In this document: one piece after another, positions 51,507 to 60,090 of the stretch
Position numbering within the stretch: position 1 is the first letter of the stretch
Layout: each line of letters starts with the position of its first letter
Assembly: GCF_008634025.1 (NCBI RefSeq)
Contig: NZ_PDCM01000002.1
Location: forward strand, 1,178,001-1,242,000
Source of the DNA: Streptomyces albofaciens JCM 4342
Lineage (GTDB): Bacteria; Actinomycetota; Actinomycetes; Streptomycetales; Streptomycetaceae
Reading direction: 5' to 3'
Length of the DNA stretch: 64,000 bases
Program-made: the position numbers and the translations under genes
The notes under the pieces: generated by a model
What the model saw: only the letters and a program-made list of their open reading frames with translations
The model's database searches: none
What the model was told of the DNA's origin: nothing

Positions 51507-51622
51507 GTTCCAGCCCCCTCGAAGTCCGGCGGCCGGTCGGGCCGCCACGAATCCTGAACTCTATGCCAGCCCACCCCATTACAGTCTTCCCACGCCTGTC
51601 CTGCTTCTGTAACGTCCGCGGT

Positions 51623-53269
51623 ATGACCCTCACCCATGAAGTCGTGAATCAGGCGCCGCCGCTGACCGGGTTCAGCGCGGCGGACGACCCGGCCCTGCTG
51701 GCGGCGCTGCGCCGCGCGGGCGCCGGGTGGGGCGAGCCGGAAGTGCGGGAGCTGGGCGCGCTCGCCGGGTCGCAAGCGGTGCAGGAGCAGGCCCGGATGG
51801 CCGAGGAGCAGCCGCCCCGGCTGCGCACCCACGACCGCTTCGGGCACCGGATCGACGAGGTGGAGTTCCACCCCGCCTGGCACCAGCTGATGACCGTGGC
51901 GGTGGAGCGGGGGCTGCACGCCGCGCCGTGGGCGGACCCCCGGCCCGGCGCCCATCTCGTGCGGGCGGCGAAGTTCTACGTCTGGTCCCAGGCCGAGCCG
52001 GGGCACGGCTGCCCCGTCTCCATGACGTACGCCGCCGTCCCGGCCCTGCGCGCCGAGCCGGACCTGGCGGCGCGGTACGAACCGCTGCTGGCGTCCCGCA
52101 CGTACGACTACGGACTGCGGCCCCCGCTGGGCAAGTCGGGCCTGATCGCGGGCATGTCGATGACGGAGAAGCAGGGCGGCTCGGACGTCCGGGCCAACAC
52201 GACGCGGGCGGTGCCGGCGGGCGACGGCACGTACCGCATCACCGGCCACAAGTGGTTCACGTCCGCGCCGATGAGCGATGTGTTCCTGGTGCTCGCGCAG
52301 ACGGCGGAGGGGCTGAGCTGCTTCCTGCTGCCGCGCGTCCTGCCCGACGGCACCCGCAACGGGATGCGGCTGATGCGCCTGAAGGACAAGCTCGGCAACC
52401 GCTCCAACGCCTCCGCCGAGATCGAGTACGAGGACGCGGTGGCCTGGCCGGTCGGTGCGCCGGGGCGCGGTGTGCGCACCATCGTCGAGATGGTGAACAT
52501 GACGCGGCTGGACTGTGTGATCGGCTCGGCGGCCGGGATGCGCGCCGGGCTGCGGCAGGCGCTGCACCACACCGCGCACCGGCACGCGTTCGGCCGCGCG
52601 CTGGCCGGACAGCCGCTGATGCGGGCGGTGCTGGCGGACCTGGCGATCGAGTCCGAGGCGGCGACGACGCTGGCGATGCGGCTGGCGACCGCCGTGGACA
52701 AGGCGCAGGCCGGGGACGCGGGCGAGGCCGCGCTGCGCCGGCTGGCGCTGGCCGTCGGCAAGTACTGGGTGTGCAAGCGGGGCAGCGCGCACGCGGCGGA
52801 GGCACTGGAGTGCCTGGGCGGCAACGGCTACGTGGAGGAGTCGGGCATGCCGCGCATCTACCGCGAGGCGCCGCTGCTGTCGATCTGGGAGGGCTCGGGC
52901 AACGTCGCCGCCCTGGACGTGCTGCGCGCGCTCGCCAAGGAACCGGCCTCGCTGGACGCGTACTTCGCGGAGGTGGACGCGGCGGCGGGCGCCGACCGGC
53001 GGCTGGACGCGGCCGTCGCGGGCGTCCGCAAGACGCTCGGCACACTCGGCGACCCGGACCGGGCGCAGCGCGCGGCCCGCTCACTGGCGGAGCGGATGGC
53101 GCTCGCGCTCCAGGGCGCGCTGCTCGTACAGCACAGCGACCCGGCGGTCGCGGACGCGTTCTGCGCCTCCCGGCTCGACGGGGAGTGGGGGCACGCCTTC
53201 GGGACGCTGCCCGCCACGGCCGATCTGACGGCCATTCTGGAGCGGGCGCGTACGGAGGCGGCCGGATGA
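51623..53269 (+). CDS. AidB-like acyl-CoA dehydrogenase
   Basis: A 548-residue flavoprotein, longer than ordinary acyl-CoA dehydrogenases and matching AidB: VNQAPPLTGFSAADDPALL at the N-terminus, GMSMTEKQGGSDVRANTTRA, HKWFTSAPMSDVFLVLAQT, LECLGGNGYVEESGMPRIYREAPLLSIWEGSGNV (parts quoted). AidB binds FAD and DNA and protects against alkylation, though some actinomycete members may be true dehydrogenases; its coupling to an enoyl-CoA hydratase points to the latter here. TAACGT (51610-51615) ends 7 bases before ATG 51623, suggesting a leaderless mRNA. Confidence 0.9.
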   Translation: MTLTHEVVNQAPPLTGFSAADDPALLAALRRAGAGWGEPEVRELGALAGSQAVQEQARMAEEQPPRLRTHDRFGHRIDEVEFHPAWHQLMTVAVERGLHAAPWADPRPGAHLVRAAKFYVWSQAEPGHGCPVSMTYAAVPALRAEPDLAARYEPLLASRTYDYGLRPPLGKSGLIAGMSMTEKQGGSDVRANTTRAVPAGDGTYRITGHKWFTSAPMSDVFLVLAQTAEGLSCFLLPRVLPDGTRNGMRLMRLKDKLGNRSNASAEIEYEDAVAWPVGAPGRGVRTIVEMVNMTRLDCVIGSAAGMRAGLRQALHHTAHRHAFGRALAGQPLMRAVLADLAIESEAATTLAMRLATAVDKAQAGDAGEAALRRLALAVGKYWVCKRGSAHAAEALECLGGNGYVEESGMPRIYREAPLLSIWEGSGNVAALDVLRALAKEPASLDAYFAEVDAAAGADRRLDAAVAGVRKTLGTLGDPDRAQRAARSLAERMALALQGALLVQHSDPAVADAFCASRLDGEWGHAFGTLPATADLTAILERARTEAAG

Positions 53270-54051
53270 GCGGCGACGGCCCGGCGGCGCGGCCCGTACG
53301 CGTCGAGCGCTCCGGCCCGGTGACCACCGTCATCCTGTCCCGGCCGCAGGCGCGCAACGCGGTGGACGGCGCGACGGCCGCCGCGCTGGCCGGCGCCTTC
53401 CGCGCCTTCGCGGCGGACGACACGGCGCACGTCGCCGTCCTGTGGGGCGAGGGCGGCACGTTCTGCGCGGGTGCCGACCTGAAGGCGATCGGCACCGGGC
53501 GCGGCAACCGGGTCGCGGCGGGCGGCGACGGGCCGATGGGCCCCACCCGGATGCGCCTGGACAAGCCGGTGATCGCGGCGGTCGCGGGGCACGCGGTGGC
53601 GGGCGGCCTGGAGCTGGCCCTGTGGTGTGATCTGCGGGTGGCGGAGGAGGACGCGGTCTTCGGGGTGTTCTGCCGCCGCTGGGGCGTGCCGCTGATCGAC
53701 GGCGGTACGGTGCGCCTGCCCCGTATCGTCGGCACCGGCCGCGCCCTGGACATGGTGCTGACCGGGCGGCCGGTGGGCGCGGCCGAGGCGCTGGAGATGG
53801 GCCTGGCCAACCGGGTGGTCCCGCCCGGCCGGGCCCGCGCCGAGGCCGAGGAGCTGGCGGCCGCCATCGCCCGCTTCCCCCAGGCGTGCGTGCGCAGCGA
53901 CCGCGCCTCCCTCCTGGCGCAGGAGGGCCTGTCCGAGGAGGCCGCCATGGCGCGGGAACTCCGTTACGGGCAGGGCGTCCTGGCCGAGGCGATGGCCGGC
54001 GCGGCGCGCTTCGCCGCGGGGGCGGGGCGGCACGGGGCCATGGAGACGTGA
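53266..54051 (+). CDS. enoyl-CoA hydratase/isomerase family protein
   Basis: A 261-residue crotonase. GGTFCAGADLKAI and AVAGHAVAGGLELALWCD form the oxyanion hole; the position of the second catalytic glutamate falls in FGVFCRRWGVPLIDGGTVRLP. Members hydrate, isomerise or cleave acyl-CoA esters. The ATG overlaps the AidB-like stop (ATGA), so the two proteins are made together and probably act in sequence on the same acyl-CoA. No obvious ribosome site of its own. Confidence 0.9.
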   Translation: MSGDGPAARPVRVERSGPVTTVILSRPQARNAVDGATAAALAGAFRAFAADDTAHVAVLWGEGGTFCAGADLKAIGTGRGNRVAAGGDGPMGPTRMRLDKPVIAAVAGHAVAGGLELALWCDLRVAEEDAVFGVFCRRWGVPLIDGGTVRLPRIVGTGRALDMVLTGRPVGAAEALEMGLANRVVPPGRARAEAEELAAAIARFPQACVRSDRASLLAQEGLSEEAAMARELRYGQGVLAEAMAGAARFAAGAGRHGAMET

Positions 54052-54084
54052 GGGGCGCCGGCCCCTGCCCGCGGCTCCCGCGCC

Positions 54085-55101
54085 TCACCCCGCGAGCGGC
54101 ATGTCCGGTGCCGTACGGGGAAACGCCCGCCGGTAGTCGGACGGCGAGACCCCGACGCGCTTGAGGAAGTGGTGGCGCAGGTTGTTCGCCGTGCCCAGTC
54201 CGCTGAGTTCCCCGATCTTCTCGACCGGCAGGTCCGTCGATTCCAGCAGGCTCTGGGCGCGCGCCAGGCGCTGGTCGAGGAGCCATTGCAGCGGGGTCGT
54301 GCCGGTGGCGGCCTGGAGCCGCCGGTAGAACGTCCGGGGGCTGAGCGCGGCGCGCTCCGCCAGGTCCTCGACGGTCAGCGGCCGGTCCAGGTGGGCGCGG
54401 GCCCAGGCCAGGACCGGGGCCAGGCCCTGGTCGTCGGCGGCGGGTACGGACAGGTCGATGAACTGGGCCTGTCCGCCGGGCCGGTGGGCGGGTACGACCA
54501 TGCGGCGGGCCAGCTGGTTGGCGACGTGCGCGCCCAGGTCGCGCCGCACCAGGTGGAGGCAGAGGTCGAGCCCCGCGGTGAGCCCGGCGCTGGTGAGCAC
54601 GTCGCCGTCGTCCACGTACAGCACCGAGTCGTCGACCCGCACCTTCGGGTAGCGCTCGGCGAGCTGGGCGGTGTGCATCCAGTGGGCGGTGGCGCGGCGC
54701 CCGTCGAGGAGCCCGGCCTCGGCGAGCGCGAAGGCGCCGGTGCACAGGGACACCATGCGCGCACCGGCGTCGTGCGCGCGGCGCAGCGCCGCGACCAGCC
54801 CCGGCGGCAGCGGGGCGCCCTCCTCCACACAGGGGTCGGGCACCGACGGGACGATGACCGTGTCCGCGCCCGCCAGATCGTCGAGCCCGTACGGCGTGCG
54901 CAGCGCCAGCCCGGCCGCGCCCCCGGGCCCGTCCGTGCCTCCCCGCTCCCCCGTGCCGCACAGCCGCAGGTCGTACCAGGGGTCGGCCAGGTCGGGCTGC
55001 GGCTTGCCGAAGACGGTGCAGGGGATGCTCAGTTCGTACAGGTCCCACGAGGGGACCCCGATCTCCTCGGTCACGACGACCGCGACGGAACCAGCGCTCA
55101 T
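54085..55101 (-). CDS. GlxA-type regulator (DJ-1/PfpI domain + AraC HTH)
   Basis: A 338-residue regulator. Residues 1-190 form a DJ-1/PfpI domain (VAVVVTEEIGVPSWDLYELS, SLCTGAFALAEAGLLDGRRAT with the conserved cysteine, HWMHTAQLAERYP; each quoted in part). Residues 225-325 hold two AraC HTH motifs (LAERAALSPRTFYRRLQ; GLGTANNLRHHFLKRVGVSP). GlxA-like proteins respond to small metabolites. TATCCT (55113-55108) ends 6 bases before ATG 55101, so it is probably leaderless. It is divergent from the imine reductase-like gene, its likely target. Confidence 0.9.
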   Translation of the reverse strand: MSAGSVAVVVTEEIGVPSWDLYELSIPCTVFGKPQPDLADPWYDLRLCGTGERGGTDGPGGAAGLALRTPYGLDDLAGADTVIVPSVPDPCVEEGAPLPPGLVAALRRAHDAGARMVSLCTGAFALAEAGLLDGRRATAHWMHTAQLAERYPKVRVDDSVLYVDDGDVLTSAGLTAGLDLCLHLVRRDLGAHVANQLARRMVVPAHRPGGQAQFIDLSVPAADDQGLAPVLAWARAHLDRPLTVEDLAERAALSPRTFYRRLQAATGTTPLQWLLDQRLARAQSLLESTDLPVEKIGELSGLGTANNLRHHFLKRVGVSPSDYRRAFPRTAPDMPLAG

Positions 55102-55252
55102 CCCCGCAGGATAGGCACCTCGCGGAGGTGGCAGGAATTTGGTGCCGGCCGTCACCGCTGTCACTGGTCCGGGGCTTCCCGCGCTGCGAGCGTGGTCCGT
55201 ACGTGATCAGCCGCCGGGTCCCGGACACCGGCGGACGTACGAGGAGACGCAC

Positions 55253-56137
55253 ATGGGAAGCGAACGGGCGGCCGTGACGGTGCTGGGGCTGGGCTCGATG
55301 GGGACGGCGCTGGCCGGCGCGCTGCTGAAGGGCGGCCACGCGACGACGGTGTGGAACCGTTCGGCGCACAAGGCCGGTCCGCTGGCGGAGCGCGGGGCCG
55401 CGGTGGCGGCGACGCCCGAGGAGGCGGTCGCGGCGAGCCCCCTCGTCATCGCCTGCGTGCTGGACCACGCGGCCCTGCACACCGTCCTCGACCCGGTGGC
55501 GGACTCGCTGGCGGGCAGGACCCTGGTCAACCTCACCTCCGGCTCCCCGGAACAGGCCGCGGAAGCCGCCGCGTGGGCGCGGTCGCACGGGGCGCACTAC
55601 CTGGACGGGGCGATCATGACCACTCCTCCGGGCGTCGGCAGCCCGGACATGATGGTCCTCTACAGCGGTGAGCGCGCGGTCCTCGACACCCACCGTCCGG
55701 TCCTCGCGGCCCTGGGCGACCCGCTGTACCTGGGCACCGGCCCGGGGCTGGCGTCCCTGTACGACGCGGCCCTGCTCGGTCTGATGTGGGCCGCCATGAC
55801 CGGCTGGCTGCACGGCACCGCGCTGGTCGGCGCGGAGGGCACCCCGGCCACCGCCTTCACCCCGGTGGCGATCCGCTGGCTGGGCGCGGTGACCGGCTTC
55901 CTCACCACGTACGCGCCCCAGGTGGACGCCGGCCACTACCCGGGCGACGACGCGACCGTGGACGTCCAGATCGCCGCGATCGACCACCTGATCCACGCCG
56001 CGGCGGCGCGCGGCGTCGACAACGCGCTGCCCGAACTGCTCAGGTCCACCATGGAGCGGACCCGCGCCGCGGGCCACGGCTCCAGCAGCTACGCGAGCGT
56101 CGTCGAGACCCTCAGGAAGGCGGCGGACGCCCGATGA
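55253..56137 (+). CDS. imine reductase-like NADPH-dependent dehydrogenase
   Basis: A 294-residue protein of the beta-hydroxyacid dehydrogenase/imine reductase superfamily. VTVLGLGSMGTALAGALLKG is the NADPH Rossmann motif, with VWNRS following; LVNLTSGSPEQA and YLDGAIMTTPPGVGSPDMM (part) are typical of actinomycete imine reductases, and ASLYDAALLGLMW replaces the lysine-containing region of true hydroxyacid dehydrogenases. It may reduce a cyclic imine, but natural substrates of this family are mostly unknown. GAGGAG lies 7 bases before ATG 55253. It overlaps the next gene (ATGA) and is divergent from the GlxA-type regulator. Confidence 0.87.
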   Translation: MGSERAAVTVLGLGSMGTALAGALLKGGHATTVWNRSAHKAGPLAERGAAVAATPEEAVAASPLVIACVLDHAALHTVLDPVADSLAGRTLVNLTSGSPEQAAEAAAWARSHGAHYLDGAIMTTPPGVGSPDMMVLYSGERAVLDTHRPVLAALGDPLYLGTGPGLASLYDAALLGLMWAAMTGWLHGTALVGAEGTPATAFTPVAIRWLGAVTGFLTTYAPQVDAGHYPGDDATVDVQIAAIDHLIHAAAARGVDNALPELLRSTMERTRAAGHGSSSYASVVETLRKAADAR

Positions 56138-56772
56138 CGACCGCGCCCCACGCCGCACCCTCCGCCCCCGCACCACCCGCCGCCTCCTGGCCCGGCCTCC
56201 TGGCCGCCGCCACCGACGCCTGTCTGGACGCCCTCCTCGAAAGGGCGGGCCAGGACTGGTCGCGCCCCGCGCACGGCCTGGAATGGACCCGCCGGGAAAC
56301 CCTCGACCACCTCGCCCTCGGGCTGACCGGGTACGCGGGACTGCTCATCGCCCGCCCCACCGACCGCTACATCACCCTCTTCGCCTCCCTCGACCCGCAG
56401 GCGCCGCTCCCCGCCTGCCTGGAGGGGCTGCGCATCGCGGCCTCCCTCCTCGGGTCCACGGTCCGCGACACGCCCTCCGACGTCCGGGCCTGGCACCCGT
56501 GGGGACATGCCGACGCCGCCGGTTTCGCGGCCATGGGCATCACGGAACTGCTCCTCCACACCTACGACATCACCCACGCGCCTGCCCAGGGCCCGGCCTG
56601 GGCACCGGACGACGACCTGAGTACCGCCGTCCTCACCCGGCTCTTCCCGGACGCCCCGGACGCGCCTGCCGGGCACGGTCCGTTCGACGTACTGCTGTGG
56701 TGCACGGGGCGGACCGCGCTTCCCGGCCTGCCCCGGCGTACGGCGTGGCAGTGGGACGGCCGGGTGCGCTGA
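56134..56772 (+). CDS. maleylpyruvate isomerase N-terminal-like (DinB fold) protein
   Basis: A 212-residue protein of the DinB/mycothiol-dependent superfamily. GLEWTRRETLDHLALGLTGYAGL has the first histidine, and MGITELLLHTYDITHA the later pair. Function is not known for this branch; thiol-dependent metal chemistry is possible. The ATG overlaps the imine reductase-like stop, so the two share a transcript and perhaps a pathway. The first 18 residues are Ala/Pro-rich and may be flexible. Confidence 0.8.
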   Translation: MTTAPHAAPSAPAPPAASWPGLLAAATDACLDALLERAGQDWSRPAHGLEWTRRETLDHLALGLTGYAGLLIARPTDRYITLFASLDPQAPLPACLEGLRIAASLLGSTVRDTPSDVRAWHPWGHADAAGFAAMGITELLLHTYDITHAPAQGPAWAPDDDLSTAVLTRLFPDAPDAPAGHGPFDVLLWCTGRTALPGLPRRTAWQWDGRVR

Positions 56773-56817
56773 GCACCCGCTGTCGTCCCCGGCCTCCCTG
56801 ACACCCCGGACCCGGCA

Positions 56818-56873
56818 TTGAACACGTTCAACCCGTCACGTACTGTCTGACGTGACGGGTTGAACGCGTTCAA
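56818..56873 (+). promoter_or_regulatory. 56-bp symmetric operator overlapping a promoter
   Basis: Outer blocks TTGAACACGTTCAA (56818-56831) and TTGAACGCGTTCAA (56860-56873) flank CCCGTCACGT (56832-56841) and ACGTGACGGG (56850-56859) around an 8-base centre. The two 24-base arms are inverted repeats with one mismatch. TTGAAC (56818-56823) and TACTGT (56841-56846) are 17 bases apart and form the -35/-10 of the gene at 56905. Confidence 0.8.
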
Positions 56874-56904
56874 ACCCGCTTCCCGTGACGCATCTGGGGG
56901 CATC

Positions 56905-57756
56905 GTGACCGCACTGGTCGATCTCATCGTCATGCTGGGCATGTTCGTCGTGGTCCCGACGGGCCTAGCGCTGCTCGGCGAACCCGGTACGCGGTGGCTG
57001 CGGCGCCGCTGGCCCCTTGCCGCCGCGGCGGGGGCGGTCTCGCTCTGGCTGCCCCGCGGCGCCGCCGCCACCGTGCTCGCCGCCGGCTACGCGCTCGCCA
57101 CCGTCGTCCTCGCCCTGTACGCGCCGCGCCGGCTGGCCCGCACCCGCAGCCTCGCCCCGGGCGAGATCGCCGTACTGACGGCGCTCGTCACCCCGGCCGT
57201 CGCAGGCACCGCCCTGGTCGCCGAGCGCTCCGGCCACCAGCTGTTCGGCTTCGACCTGGAGATCCTTTCGCTGACCGTGCCGCACTTCCACTTCGCCGGG
57301 TTCGCCGCCGCGCTGGTGGCCGGGCTGGTCTGCCGCGCCGCCCGCCCCGGCCGCGCCGGGCCGCTCGCCGCGCTCAGCGTGCCGGTGGGGACCCTGCTCG
57401 TCCTGGCGGGCTACTTCGTCGACGACTGGGCCGAGCTGGCCGGCGCGGTGGTCCTGACCGCCGGCATGTGGCTGGTCGCCCTGGTCACCTGGCGGGACGT
57501 CCGTACGACCGCGCCGGACCGGACCACCCGCGCGCTGCTCGGCGGCTCGGCCGCCGTGCTCGTCGCGACCATGCTGCTCGCCCTGAGCTGGGCGCTCGGC
57601 GAGGCAACCGGCGTCCCGCACCCCACACTGGCATGGATGGCGGCCACCCACGGACTCGGCAACGCGCTGGGCTTCGCCCTGTGCGCGCTGCTCGCCTGGC
57701 ACCGCCTCCGGAACGAGCCCGCCGCGTCCCGCCCGGCCGCTCCCGCGCCCGTATGA
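56905..57756 (+). CDS. multi-pass membrane protein (YndJ-like)
   Basis: A 283-residue protein with eight or so hydrophobic helices and little soluble sequence. The stretch LTVPHFHFAGFAAALVAGL is typical of YndJ-like proteins, whose function is not known. GTG 56905 with TGGGGG 5 bases upstream is preferred; a TTG at 56860 lies inside the right operator block. The transcript would start near 56853. A DUF1990 gene follows by 71 bases, and in other genomes these families occur together. It is controlled by the 56-bp operator, so probably by a TetR-type repressor not in this window. Confidence 0.75.
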   Translation: MTALVDLIVMLGMFVVVPTGLALLGEPGTRWLRRRWPLAAAAGAVSLWLPRGAAATVLAAGYALATVVLALYAPRRLARTRSLAPGEIAVLTALVTPAVAGTALVAERSGHQLFGFDLEILSLTVPHFHFAGFAAALVAGLVCRAARPGRAGPLAALSVPVGTLLVLAGYFVDDWAELAGAVVLTAGMWLVALVTWRDVRTTAPDRTTRALLGGSAAVLVATMLLALSWALGEATGVPHPTLAWMAATHGLGNALGFALCALLAWHRLRNEPAASRPAAPAPV

Positions 57757-57827
57757 CCGCCTCGTACCCGTACGACCGCCCCCCGAAGGCCACCACACCC
57801 ACCCGTACCAGAGGAAGCAGGCCCGGC

Positions 57828-58355
57828 ATGACCACCCCCGCCCCCGCCCCCTTCAACTACCCCGAGGAAGGCGCCACCCGCCGTCACCCGCTGCCCGGCG
57901 GATACCGCCATCTGCACGAGGCGACCTACCTCGGCCACGGCCGCGCCGTCCTCGAAGCGGCGGGGCACGCGGTCACCAGCTTCCGGATGCACCGCGCCGC
58001 GGGCGTACGGGTGCGGGCCTCGGCCCCGGAGGCCGCGCCCGGCGTCCGGGTGGAATGCGCGCTGGGACTCGGCCCGCTGCGGCTGTGGGCGCCGTGCCGG
58101 GTGGTATGGAGCGAGTACGAGAGCGAGCGCATCGGCTTCGCGTACGGCACGCTGGCCGGACATCCGCAGCGGGGTGAGGAGTCGTTCGTGGTGGAGATGC
58201 GGGCCGACGGCGCGGTGTGGTTCACGATGACGGCCTTCAGCGTGCCGGGCCGCTGGTACACACGGCTGGCGGGACCGGTGGTCCCGCTGTTCCAGCGCCT
58301 GTACGCGCGGCACTGCGGCCGGACGCTGCGCCGGCTGGCCCGGCGGGGCCGCTGA
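57828..58355 (+). CDS. DUF1990 (UPF0548) family protein
   Basis: A 175-residue protein matching DUF1990: FNYPEEGATRRHPLPGGY, then LGHGRAVLEAAGHAVTSFRMHRAAGV (part), GFAYGTLAGHPQRGEESFVVEM (part), and FTMTAFSVPGRWYTRLAGP. The fold suggests a lipocalin/START-like ligand pocket but no activity is known. ATG 57828 has AGAGGAAG upstream. It is downstream of the YndJ-like gene in the same direction and probably in the same transcript. Confidence 0.85.
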   Translation: MTTPAPAPFNYPEEGATRRHPLPGGYRHLHEATYLGHGRAVLEAAGHAVTSFRMHRAAGVRVRASAPEAAPGVRVECALGLGPLRLWAPCRVVWSEYESERIGFAYGTLAGHPQRGEESFVVEMRADGAVWFTMTAFSVPGRWYTRLAGPVVPLFQRLYARHCGRTLRRLARRGR

Positions 58356-58496
58356 CCGGGATGCCGCACCCACACCCTGCCGACCGGCCGCGGAACCACG
58401 CCCCGCCCCCTCCCCCACCCCGTCCTCCCCATACGTCCACACGGCGTTCATCGCTCCGTCACCAGTTGCCCCGTCACCCGTGAGAGAAAGCCAGCC

Positions 58497-59747
58497 ATGT
58501 GCGAGCTGATCCCGCCGCGGGCGGACCTGACCGAGGACCAGTGGCTGCGGACGGCGGGCCCCGGCCCGGCCGACGCCGCCGTACCGGACGCGACGCCGGA
58601 CACGGCGGCCCCGGCACCCGGTGTGCACCGGCGGACGCTGCTGGGCGGCGCGATGGCCGGCGCCGCGCTGGCCGCGCTGCCGTTCGGGAGGGCGCAACCC
58701 GCCGTCGCGGCCGCGCGGACCGGCGCTCCGGACCGCTTCCCGCTGCCGTCCGCGCCGGGCCCGTCCGGCGCGTACGCCGTCCTGGTCACCGGCGACGCCG
58801 GAACCGGCAAGGCGGAGCAGTACGCGGTCGCCGCGGCGGCCAGGGAGATCTGCCGCGCCGAAGGCGTCGGCCTGGCGGTCGGCCTCGGCGACAACCTCTA
58901 CGAGAACGGCCCGGAGTCCGACCACGACTCGGAGTTCGAGGAGAAGTTCGAGCGGCCCAACACCGGCATCGACGTGCCGTGGCTGATGGTGCTCGGCAAC
59001 CACGACTGTTCCGGGCTGGTGCCCGGCAGCGGCGGCGACCCGTCGCGCGGCGACCGGGAAGTCGCCTACGCCGCCACGTCCCGCCGCTGGTACATGCCCG
59101 GCCGCTACTACAACGTCGCCCTTCCGGCGGGCGGCGCCCAGGACGGCCCGCTCGTCGAGTTCTTCGCCCTCGACACCAACCCGGTCGCCTCCTCCGTCGT
59201 ACAGCTCGACCCGCACTACCGGTGGAACGGCCCCTACATGCGCGAGCAGCGGCGCTGGCTGGACGCCGCCCTGCGCGCCTCGCGCGCCCGCTGGAAGATC
59301 GTGCTCGGCCACCACCCGTACCTGAACAACGGCAAGCACGGCAGCGCCGGTTCCTACGACGGCTTCGTCGTCGGGCACTACACCAGCGGCGTCCACCTCA
59401 AGGAGCTGTACGAGGAGGTGGTGTGCGGACGCGCCGACGTGATCATGTCCGGCCACGACCACACCCTGCAGATCCTGGAACCCACCGACCGGACCCGCGG
59501 CACCCGTCAGCTCGTCTGCGGCGCCGCCTCCAAGACGAGCGACGGCAGGGCGCACTTCACCCACCCGGCCGCCTGGCAGGACTTCGCCCGGCACGGGTTC
59601 ATGGTGCTGAAGGTGTCGGCCGGCGCGATGACGATCGACGCGTACACGGTCGACACCGCGACGAAGAAGGCACGACTCGCCCACCGGACACGGACCACAC
59701 GGCCGGTGGCGGGGGTGCGCGCGGGGATGTCTGCGGGGGTGAGTTAG
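58497..59747 (+). CDS. Tat-exported metallophosphoesterase
   Basis: A 416-residue secreted phosphatase of the purple acid phosphatase/calcineurin fold. A Tat signal lies unusually far in, HRRTLLGGAMAGAALAAL at residues 44-61, behind a 40-residue acidic leader. Metal-binding motifs are VTGDAGTG, GLGDNLYENG, LGNHDCSG, LGHHPYLNNG and MSGHDHTLQ. It should hydrolyse phosphomonoesters outside the cell for phosphate scavenging. ATG 58497 has GAGAAAG upstream. The C-terminal tail is rich in Gly and Val. A GC hairpin follows at 59839. Confidence 0.9.
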   Translation: MCELIPPRADLTEDQWLRTAGPGPADAAVPDATPDTAAPAPGVHRRTLLGGAMAGAALAALPFGRAQPAVAAARTGAPDRFPLPSAPGPSGAYAVLVTGDAGTGKAEQYAVAAAAREICRAEGVGLAVGLGDNLYENGPESDHDSEFEEKFERPNTGIDVPWLMVLGNHDCSGLVPGSGGDPSRGDREVAYAATSRRWYMPGRYYNVALPAGGAQDGPLVEFFALDTNPVASSVVQLDPHYRWNGPYMREQRRWLDAALRASRARWKIVLGHHPYLNNGKHGSAGSYDGFVVGHYTSGVHLKELYEEVVCGRADVIMSGHDHTLQILEPTDRTRGTRQLVCGAASKTSDGRAHFTHPAAWQDFARHGFMVLKVSAGAMTIDAYTVDTATKKARLAHRTRTTRPVAGVRAGMSAGVS

Positions 59748-59838
59748 CCGGAGGGCGGGGGCGGCAGTGCGGGGGCGGCCGCCTGGGGGAGACCCGTTCA
59801 GCTGTCGAGGGATTCGACACGCAGGATCCGGACGTGCC

Positions 59839-59874
59839 GGGCGGGTGCAGGGAACGAGGTAACGGCACCCGCCC
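59839..59874 (+). terminator. hairpin after the phosphoesterase gene
   Basis: GGGCGGGTGC (59839-59848) and GCACCCGCCC (59865-59874) form a perfect 10-bp stem with a 16-base loop. Confidence 0.55.
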
Positions 59875-59919
59875 GCCCCTCGAAATGCGCAACCCCGCCC
59901 CCCGTCCTACTGTGAGCCC

Positions 59920-60090
59920 ATGGCCGCTTCCCGGTTGCGATGGTCCCCCTCGGGCGGACCGCGAACGGAAGCGGCGGGCGTGGTGGCCCCGGCGTCGCCG
60001 GTCCCGGCCGTCCGGTGGGCGGCCGGGGCCGGCGCGCCTTCGGTGGCCGGTGGCCGGCCGACGACGGCACGGGGGCGGGGCGGACCATGA
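59920..60090 (+). CDS. leaderless small ORF coupled to the SpoIIE gene
   Basis: A 56-codon ORF (MAASRLRWSPSGGPRTEAAG...) too short for routine calling. TACTGT (59908-59913) ends exactly 6 bases before its ATG, the leaderless spacing seen repeatedly in this window. Its TGA overlaps the ATG of the SpoIIE gene at 60087. The product is Ala/Gly/Pro/Arg-rich with no recognised domain, so the ORF may matter for delivering ribosomes to the phosphatase start rather than for its peptide. The open frame of the phosphatase also extends upstream to 59940, which leaves a longer start possible. Confidence 0.45.
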   Translation: MAASRLRWSPSGGPRTEAAGVVAPASPVPAVRWAAGAGAPSVAGGRPTTARGRGGP

